From Myxococcus sp. CA023 (lineage in GTDB: Bacteria > Myxococcota > Myxococcia > Myxococcales > Myxococcaceae): a DNA stretch of 64,000 nucleotides. The position numbers were made by a program, and so were the translations under genes. Positions within the stretch are counted from its first letter, which is position 1. The number at the start of each line of letters is the position of its first letter. Shown piece by piece: positions 14,801-21,900 of the stretch. The notes beneath the pieces are model-generated. The model ran no database searches, had not been told where the DNA came from, and worked only from the letters and a program-made list of their open reading frames with translations. The stretch lies in contig NZ_JAAEAH010000030.1 in assembly GCF_010998615.1 (NCBI RefSeq), positions 29,202-93,201 of the forward strand. The letters run 5' to 3'.

Positions 14801-17800
14801 GAGGCGCTCAAGGCGCTGGCCGCGGACTGGCGCGACTTCCTGGCTGGGGAGTCGGGCGCGCCGCTCGATGACGTCACCTACACCGCGAGCGTGCGCCGCG
14901 GCCACTTGTCGCACCGCTTGTCGGTGGTGGGCGGCTCGCGACGGGAGCTGGCGGAGGCGCTGGACGCCGTCACGCGGGGGGAGCTCCCGCCGGGTGTGAG
15001 CGAGGGACGGGTGAGCCCCGAGGGACGGGCCAAGGTGGCCTTCGTCTTCCCGGGACAAGGCTCCCAGTGGTTGGGCATGGGGCGTCAGCTCCTGCGTGAG
15101 GAGCCGGTGTTCCGGTCCGCCATCGAGGCGTGCGAGCAGGCCATGCGGCCGCACGTGGACTGGTCGCTCACGGCGGAACTGCTGGCGGACGAGCCGCATT
15201 CGCGTCTGCAGGACATCGACGTGGTGCAGCCGGTGCTTTTCGCCATGCAGGTGGCGTTGACGGCACTGTGGCGCTCGTGGGGCATCGCGCCGGACGCGGT
15301 GGTGGGGCACAGCATGGGCGAGGTGGCCGCTGCGCACGTCGCGGGCGCGCTCTCCCTGGAGGATGCGGCGCGCATCATCTGCCTGCGCAGCAAGCTCCTG
15401 CGCCGCAAGAGCGGGCAGGGGGCCATGGCGGTGGTGGAGCTGGGGCTGGCGCAGGCCCGCGAGGTGCTGGCCGGCTACGAGACGCGGCTCTCCGTCGCGG
15501 TCAGCAACAGCGCGCGCTCCACGGTGCTCTCGGGTGACACCGACGCATTGGAGTCGCTGCTGCCGAAGCTCGAAAGCCAGGGTGTCTTCTGCCGCCGGGT
15601 GAAGGTCAACGTCGCCTCTCACAGTCCGCAGATGGACTCGCTGAAGGACGACCTCCTGCGGGTGCTCGACGGTGTCGCTCCTCAGGGGGCGCCCGTGCCC
15701 ATCTACTCCACGGTGACGGGCCAGACGAGCGACGGCGCGGACTTCCACCCGGCCTACTGGGTCAGCAACCTGCGCGAGCCGGTGCTGTTCCACGGTGCTG
15801 TCGAGCAACTCCTGGCGGATGGCTTCACGGTGCTGGTCGAGGTGAGCCCACACCCGGTGTTGCTCGCGCCCATCGAGGAGACGCTGCGCGAGTCGAAACA
15901 GGGCGCCATCGCGCTCGCGTCCGCGCGGCGACAGATGCCCGAGCGCCGCTGCCTGCTGGAGTCCCTGGCGGCGATGTACGCCTGGGGTTGCGCGGTGGAC
16001 TGGAAGGCGCTGCACCCGGTGAAGGGCCGTGTCGTCGCGCTCCCACGGTACCCGTGGCAGCGGGAGCGCTTCTGGCTCCCGGACGAGGCAGAGGTGGATG
16101 CGCAGCCGGAGGGCGTGGTCCTCGCGGACCGGAAGGGACATCCCCTCATCGGTGGTTCGCTCTCTTCGTCCGTCCAGCCCGGGACTCACTTCTGGGAGCG
16201 GACCGTGAGCACGGCGGCGTTCCCGTATCTGGCCGACCACTGCGTGTGGGGGGACGTTGTCTTCCCTGGCGCCGGTTACGTGGAGATGGCGCTGAGCGCC
16301 GGCGCGGAGGTGCTGGGCGAGACGGGGCTCGTGCTGGAGGACGTCTCCTTCAGTGAGATGCTCGCGCTGGAGCCGGGCCAGTCGAAGCGCGTGCAGGTGG
16401 TGCTGTCCGAGGAGGTGCCGGGCCGCGCCACCTTCCAGATTGCCGGCCGCGCGGAGGGCGAGACGTCCTGGCGCAAGCACGCGGCGGGGACGGTGCGGCG
16501 GGAGGCACATGCGGGCGCGGCTGTTGAATCACCCGAGGCGCTCCGGGTGCGCGTCACGGTGGCGGTCTCCGCTGAATCGCACTACCAGCGCCGGCAGGCG
16601 CAAGGCCTCATGTATGGCCCGACGTTCCAGGGGCTGCGGGGCATCTGGCGCAATGAGCAGGAGGCACTGGGACGCCTGGAGGTCTCCGACACGGTGGCCT
16701 TGGAGGCGGGGGCGTACCGGCTCCACCCCGCGCTGCTGGATGCGGGACTGCAGGTGGCGGTGGAGCTCCTTGCCCCGCTGACCGCGACGTCCGCTCCAGC
16801 GACGCATGTGCCGGTGGGAATCGGGCGGATTCGTTTCTTCCAGCGTCCCGGGCGCGCGGCCTGGGCGCGAGTGAAGGTCCGTGGGGAAGGGGCCGCGAGC
16901 GAGCGTGAGCGCACCTTCGACTTCTGGTTGCTGGATGAGCAGGGCCAGGTGCTGCTGGAACTCGAAGCGCTGCGCCTGTACCGCCTTGATGCGGGCGCCT
17001 CCGCCCGCAAGGAGCTGGGTGCGTGGCTCTACCAGGTGGACTGGGAGGAGCGGCCGCTGCCGGCGGAGCTGGCGTGGCCCGAGCACACGCCGGGAAGCTG
17101 GCTGATTCTCCAGGACGACGGCGGAGTGGGGCAGCGGCTGTCCGCGCAGCTCCGGACGCGGGGCGAGACGTGCGTGCTCGTCGCGCCCGGTGAGGCGTAC
17201 CGGCTGACCGGACCGCGGAGTGCCGAGGTGGACCCCCGGAATCCGGAGCACTGGCGCCGGTTGCTCACGGACCTGTTGGGCGCGGGCGTTCCGCCTTGTC
17301 GCGGCGTGGTGCACCTGTGGAGCCTGGACCTGGCCTCGACGGAGGCGCTGACGCCACTGGCGCTGGAGGACTCGCGGCGGCTGGGGACCACCAGCGTGTT
17401 GCACCTGGTGCAGGCGCTTTCGGGGGCGGGCTGGCGGGATGCGCCCCGGCTCTGGCTGGCCACGCGTGGGGCACGTTCCGCGGGCAAGGCGGCAGAACGT
17501 GTCGCGGTGGCGCAGGCTCCGCTCCTGGGTTTGGGGCAGGTGCTGGCGGTGGAGCAACCGGAGCTGCGCTGCACCCGTGTGGACCTGGAAGGCGGCGCGG
17601 ACGTCGCGGCGGATGCGCTGCTGCGGGAGCTGTCATCGACCGCGTTCGAGGACCAGACCGCGTGGCGGGGTGGGACGCGACGGGTGGCGCGGCTGTCTCG
17701 GGCGGCGGATGCGCTGTCCGCCCGTGAACCGGCGACGCTGCTGCGCGAGGATGGCACCTACCTCATCACGGGGGGCTTCGGTGGCCTGGGGCTGGAACTC

Positions 17801-18961
17801 GCGCGCTGGCTCGTTTCCCAGGGCGCACGTCACCTGCTTCTGATGGGCCGCCGCGCTCCCTCCGCGGAGGCGGAGCAGGCGCTGGCGGCGCTTCGTGAGG
17901 CCGGCGCTCGGGTGGAGTCCTTCCAGGGCGACGTCGCGCGGCTGGAGGACGTGACGGGCGCGTTGGCTCGGGTGGAGGACGCGATGCCCCCGCTGCGCGG
18001 CGTGTTCCATGCCGCGGGACTCATCGAGGACGGACTGTTGCTCAACCTCACCGAGGCGCGCTTCGCCTCGGTGTCGGCACCGAAGGTCCTGGGCAGTTGG
18101 AACCTGCACGCGCAGACGCGACACCTGCCGCTGGAGCACTTCGTGCTGTTCTCCAGCGTGGCCGCTTCGCTGGGCACGCCGGGACAGTCGAACTACGCGT
18201 CGGCGAATGCCTTCATGGACGCGCTGGCCCAGGCCCGTCGGGCGGAGAGGTTGCCCGCGCTGAGCATCAACTGGGGCACCTGGACGCAGGTGGGCCTCGC
18301 GGCGGCGCAGTCCATCCGCGGTGAGCGCCTGGAGGCACGTGGCCTGGGCGGCATGGCGCCGGACAAGGCGCTGGCGGTGCTTGGCATGCTGCTGGGACAG
18401 GAGCGGCCACAGCTCAGCGTCATGGCCTTCGAGCCACGCCAGTGGCTGGGCTTCTATCTGGCCGCGGCGCAGTCTCCGTACTTCACGAAGCTGGCGCAGG
18501 AGCCGTCCAGCCGGCCCGCTGTGAGCGCGGGCAAGAGCCGGATTCGAGAGCAGCTCGAAGCGGCCCGTGCGTCCGAGCGTCGCGGCCTGCTGGATACGCA
18601 CTTGCGTGAGCTGATTGGCGGGGTGCTGCGGATGGCGCCCGCGCGCATCGAACCACGGACACCGTTGGTGACCTTCGGGCTCGACTCGCTGATGAGCATG
18701 GAGATTCGCAACCGCCTGGAGGCGGCGCTCGGGCTGAAGCTCAGCGCGACGGTGGTGTGGACCTATCCGACGGTGGCCGCGCTGGCGCCGTTCCTGGCGG
18801 AGAAGCTGGCACTTCCGCTGGAGGACTCCCGCCCCGAGCCCGCGCTGGAGGTGGCACCGGCGAAGGCCCCTCAGGCGGATGTGACGGCCAGCGAGATTGA
18901 CGACCTGTCGGAAGAAGAAGTCGAGCGGCTGTTCGCTCAGAGGATGGCGCAAGGCTCATGA
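11894..18961 (+). CDS. mxaF: Myxalamid-type PKS, loading module and module 1: ACP-KS-AT(L)-AT-DH-KR-ACP
   Basis: 2355 residues from a GTG start with GAGG 5 nt upstream. Domains: loading ACP (Ser47), KS (about 100-530, Cys274 in DSACSSS), a first AT (about 620-900, Ser714 in GHSIGE, motif VPVH, with the N-terminal block changed to GHGCQWPRMG), a second AT (about 1045-1340, Ser1140 in GHSMGE, motif VASH), DH (His1449, Asp1616), KR (GGFGGLG near 1957; IEDG region of B-type) and ACP (Ser2265). Tandem ATs behind an N-terminal ACP are the split loading arrangement known from myxobacterial PKSs: the first AT loads the starter, the second the extender. VASH together with DVVQP suggests methylmalonyl-CoA. 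KR plus DH predicts an E double bond, matching C14=C15 of myxalamid. The stop overlaps the mxaE start by 4 nt (ATGA). The starter acyl-CoA is inferred, not read from the sequence. Confidence 0.87.
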   Translation: MSPQNGLSKAGLAEVRARLTAVLAQRLGIEAHTLDVRERFSLYGLDSLKATGFIAEVGAMLGRSLSPTLAWEYPTLDGLARYLAGEQDGASSHSLARIARAHEPIAIIGLACRYPQAADPEAFWRLLVGGTDAITEVPPDRWDVNRLYDRDPAAPGKVISRWGGYLDRVDGFDPLFFGISPKEALHMDPQQRLMLELSWEALEDAGIAADRLQGSPTAVCFGAAWMDYEMTLQRFGMKRISSYTSTGYHHSVLANRVSYVLGLRGPSFSIDSACSSSLTAVHLACESLRRGESTLALVGGVNLTIAPESTVSLSKLGALSPDGHCYTFDARANGFVRGEGAGVAVLKPLSLALADGDAIYCVIRGSAINNNGGSNGLTAPNPKAQAEVIRQACASAGVEPAEVQYVEAHGTGTQLGDPLEAQALGEVLGAGRPGGKPLLIGSCKTNIGHLEAAAGITGLIKTALCIKHRALPASLHYEKPNPLIPFEALGLAVHHTLGDWPEPDRKLIAGVSSFGFGGANCHIVMEEARLPEARLLHLSGETTEALRGAAQGLLDRVTAREHLPLAELLRAAEADAGTHAHRLTVTVRTRKDLRAGLENFLAGVPRPGVSVGAVAEDAVRKPVFVYSGHGCQWPRMGLPLLDAEPVFRATLLRCDALIRKYEGWSLLEVLAADDAAARLSRLDIGLPAIVSMEMALTDLWRSWGIEPGAVVGHSIGEVSAAYAAGVLDIEDTIRVVCAESRLMHTQAGKGSLAVVGVPWAEAAELLVGYEGRLFRAIDSGAGSTVLSGDVDALAEVLATLQQRGVFCRQVDIDVPVHSPRMDVLADALTEELRDIRPRPARVPLISSITGAEIDGASADASHWVRNIAWPTLFTGALSHTIQEGYDTFLEVSPHAILRHPIDATLKHLGRQGRVVPSLRRQEDERATLFDSLGVLYAAGQPVRWDALVARGVDHDGETVHLLPLSARSPEALKALAADWRDFLAGESGAPLDDVTYTASVRRGHLSHRLSVVGGSRRELAEALDAVTRGELPPGVSEGRVSPEGRAKVAFVFPGQGSQWLGMGRQLLREEPVFRSAIEACEQAMRPHVDWSLTAELLADEPHSRLQDIDVVQPVLFAMQVALTALWRSWGIAPDAVVGHSMGEVAAAHVAGALSLEDAARIICLRSKLLRRKSGQGAMAVVELGLAQAREVLAGYETRLSVAVSNSARSTVLSGDTDALESLLPKLESQGVFCRRVKVNVASHSPQMDSLKDDLLRVLDGVAPQGAPVPIYSTVTGQTSDGADFHPAYWVSNLREPVLFHGAVEQLLADGFTVLVEVSPHPVLLAPIEETLRESKQGAIALASARRQMPERRCLLESLAAMYAWGCAVDWKALHPVKGRVVALPRYPWQRERFWLPDEAEVDAQPEGVVLADRKGHPLIGGSLSSSVQPGTHFWERTVSTAAFPYLADHCVWGDVVFPGAGYVEMALSAGAEVLGETGLVLEDVSFSEMLALEPGQSKRVQVVLSEEVPGRATFQIAGRAEGETSWRKHAAGTVRREAHAGAAVESPEALRVRVTVAVSAESHYQRRQAQGLMYGPTFQGLRGIWRNEQEALGRLEVSDTVALEAGAYRLHPALLDAGLQVAVELLAPLTATSAPATHVPVGIGRIRFFQRPGRAAWARVKVRGEGAASERERTFDFWLLDEQGQVLLELEALRLYRLDAGASARKELGAWLYQVDWEERPLPAELAWPEHTPGSWLILQDDGGVGQRLSAQLRTRGETCVLVAPGEAYRLTGPRSAEVDPRNPEHWRRLLTDLLGAGVPPCRGVVHLWSLDLASTEALTPLALEDSRRLGTTSVLHLVQALSGAGWRDAPRLWLATRGARSAGKAAERVAVAQAPLLGLGQVLAVEQPELRCTRVDLEGGADVAADALLRELSSTAFEDQTAWRGGTRRVARLSRAADALSAREPATLLREDGTYLITGGFGGLGLELARWLVSQGARHLLLMGRRAPSAEAEQALAALREAGARVESFQGDVARLEDVTGALARVEDAMPPLRGVFHAAGLIEDGLLLNLTEARFASVSAPKVLGSWNLHAQTRHLPLEHFVLFSSVAASLGTPGQSNYASANAFMDALAQARRAERLPALSINWGTWTQVGLAAAQSIRGERLEARGLGGMAPDKALAVLGMLLGQERPQLSVMAFEPRQWLGFYLAAAQSPYFTKLAQEPSSRPAVSAGKSRIREQLEAARASERRGLLDTHLRELIGGVLRMAPARIEPRTPLVTFGLDSLMSMEIRNRLEAALGLKLSATVVWTYPTVAALAPFLAEKLALPLEDSRPEPALEVAPAKAPQADVTASEIDDLSEEEVERLFAQRMAQGS

Positions 18962-21900
18962 CGACGTTCGCGGAGAAGATTGCGCAGTACTCCCCCAAGC
19001 GGCTCGCGCTGCTGGCGATGGACCTCAAGTCGAGGCTCGACGCGGTGGAGGGCAGCCGGTCGGAGCCCGTGGCCATCATCGGGATGGGCTGCCGCTTCCC
19101 GGGCGGAGGGAACGACCCTGCGTCGTACTGGAACCTCCTGTGCAACGGCGTGGATGCCGTGACCGAGGTGCCATCCTCGCGGTGGACCCGTGAGGACATG
19201 GCGCGGATGGACCCCGAGGCCCAGGAGAAGCTGGGCGCGAAGTGGGGCGCCTTCATGGACGCGGTGGACCAGTTCGACGCGGACTTCTTCGGCATCTCTC
19301 CGCACGAAGCGCATCGGATGGACCCGCAGCAGCGCATCCTCCTGGAAGTGGCGTGGGAGGCGCTGGAGAACGCGGGCCAGGACATGTCTCGGCTGGCGGG
19401 GAGCCGCACGGGCGTGTTCGTGGGCGTGTACAGCGATGACTACGCGCTGTTGCAGGTGGGGAATCCGGCGGCGCGCGACTCCAGCAGCGTGACGGGCGCC
19501 ATCAACTGCGTGGTGCCGGGGCGGCTGTCGTACCTCCTGGACTTCCAGGGACCCAGCCTGTCCGTGGACACCGCGTGTTCGTCATCCCTGGTGGCGCTGC
19601 ATCTGGCCGCGCAGAGTCTCCGGCAGCAAGAGTGCACCATGGCGCTGGCGTGCGGCGTCAACCTCATCCTGTCGCCGCTGTCGTCCAGCCGCGTGTCCCG
19701 TGCCCAGGCGCTCGCGCCGGATGGTCGTTGCAAGACCTTCGATGCCCGCGCCAACGGCTTCGTGCGGGGCGAGGGCTGCGGCGTGGTCGTCCTCAAGCGG
19801 CTGTCGGATGCGCTGGCGGCGGGGGACACCGTCCTCGCGCTCATCCGGGGTTCTGCCGTCAACCAGGACGGCAAGTCGGCGGGGTTGACGGCGCCCAACG
19901 TGCTCGCGCAGAAGGCGCTCATCCGCCAGGCGCTCCAGAGCGCGAACCTGGAGCCCGCCGACATCGACTGCGTCGAGGCCCATGGCACCGGGACGTCGCT
20001 GGGCGACCCCATCGAGATGGAGGCGCTCCACGAGGTGTACGCCCAGGGGCGCACCGCGGAGCAGTCGCTGGTGGTGGGCGCGGCGAAGACGAACATCGGC
20101 CATCTGGAGTCGGCCGCCGGCATCGCCGGCATCATCAAGTTGGTCCTGTCGATGCAGCACGGGGCCGTTCCGCCGCTCGCGCACTTTCAGCGGCTCAACC
20201 CGCGCATCGACTTCGGCGGTGAGGTCCTCACCGTCCCCACGAAGCTGCACCCCTGGCCCGCGCGGGAGACGCGCAAGCGCCGGGGCGCGGTCAGCTCGTT
20301 TGGCATCAGCGGCACGAATGCCCATGTGATTCTCGAAGAGGGCCCCGTGGCCGCGGCGGCGCCCGCTGCGCCTTCTCGCGGGGCGTACCTGTTGCCGCTG
20401 TCCGCGCGCTCACCCTCCGCGCTTCAAGCATTGGCCAGGAAGTACGCGGACGTCCTCACGTCGTCCCCGGAGATGTCGCTCCGGGATGTTTGCTTCACCG
20501 CGGCGCTGCGGCGGACCCATCACGAGTACCGGACGGCGGTCGCGGGGGACTCGGCGGAGGCGGTGGCGCGGCAGCTTCGGGAGTTCGCCTTGGAGGGGCC
20601 TGCTCCGGCGGCGACGGACACGGATACCCGGCGCAAGGCGGTCTTCGTGTTCCCGGGGCAGGGCTCGCAGTGGGCCGGCATGGGGCGGCAGCTCCTCGAA
20701 CAGGAGCCTGTCTTCCGTGAGGCCGTGGAGCGCATCGACACGGCCATGCGACCCCACGTCACGTGGCGTCTGATCGACGTGCTGCGCGCACCCGCCGAGG
20801 ACTCCCGGTTTCAGGACATCGACGTCGTGCAGCCGGTGTTGTTCGCCATGGCGGTGGCGCTGTCCGCGCTCTGGCGCTCCTGGGGTGTCGAGCCGGACGC
20901 GGTGGTGGGGCACAGCATGGGCGAGGTGGCCGCGGCGCACGTCGCGGGCGCGCTCTCCCTGGAGGACGCGGCGCGCATCATCTGCCTGCGCAGCAAGCTC
21001 CTGCGGCGCATCAGCGGCCAGGGGGGCATGCTCGCGACGGAGCTGACCCTGGAGGACGCGCGCAAGACGCTGGCGGGCCGCGAGGACCGCGTGGCCATCG
21101 CGGTCAGCAACAGTCCGACCTCCACGGTGCTGTCGGGGGAGAATGCCGCGCTCGAAGCAATTCGCGCCGAGCTGGAGTCGCGCAACGTCTTCTGCCGCTG
21201 GGTGAAGGTCGACGTGGCCTCGCACAGTCCACAGGTGGACCCGCTGCGTGACGAGCTGCTCTCCGTGCTCTCGGCGGTGCGGCCCGGACGCTCCAGCGTG
21301 CCCATTCTCTCCACGGTGACCGGCGCCTCCTGTGACGGCTCCGGCTTCGATGCCACCTACTGGGTCCGCAATCTGCGCGACCCGGTGCTCTTCTCCTCGT
21401 CGGTGCTGCAACTCGCCGAGGCTGGGCACTCCGTTTTCCTGGAGATGAGCCCGCACCCGATTCTGCTGCCCGCCGTGGAGCGGTGTCTGCAGCACGGGGG
21501 CCGCGAGGGCGTGACGCTTCCGTCCCTGCGCCGCGAGGAGGCTGAGCGGACCGTGCTGCTGGAGTCCGTGGGCGCGCTGTACCGCGCGGGATTCCCCGTG
21601 CAGTGGAGGCGCTTCTTCCCGGAGGGTGGGGCGCCGCTCCCGCTGCCCACCTATCCCTGGCAGCACAAGCGGTACTGGCTGGACGCGGTGGCCACGCCCG
21701 TGGCCGCGATGGTCGAGCCGGTGACGTCCCTGAAGGGCCGGCCGGTGAGCGTGGCTCACGGCGTCGATGGCCAGGTCTTCGAGCTGGAACTGGGGAGCAA
21801 TTCGCTGCCGTGGCTTGGTGCTCACCGGTTGGGTGGCGTCGCGGTCGTTCCTGCCTCGGCGCTGGTGGAGCTCGGGCTGAGCGCCGCCGCCGATGTGTTG

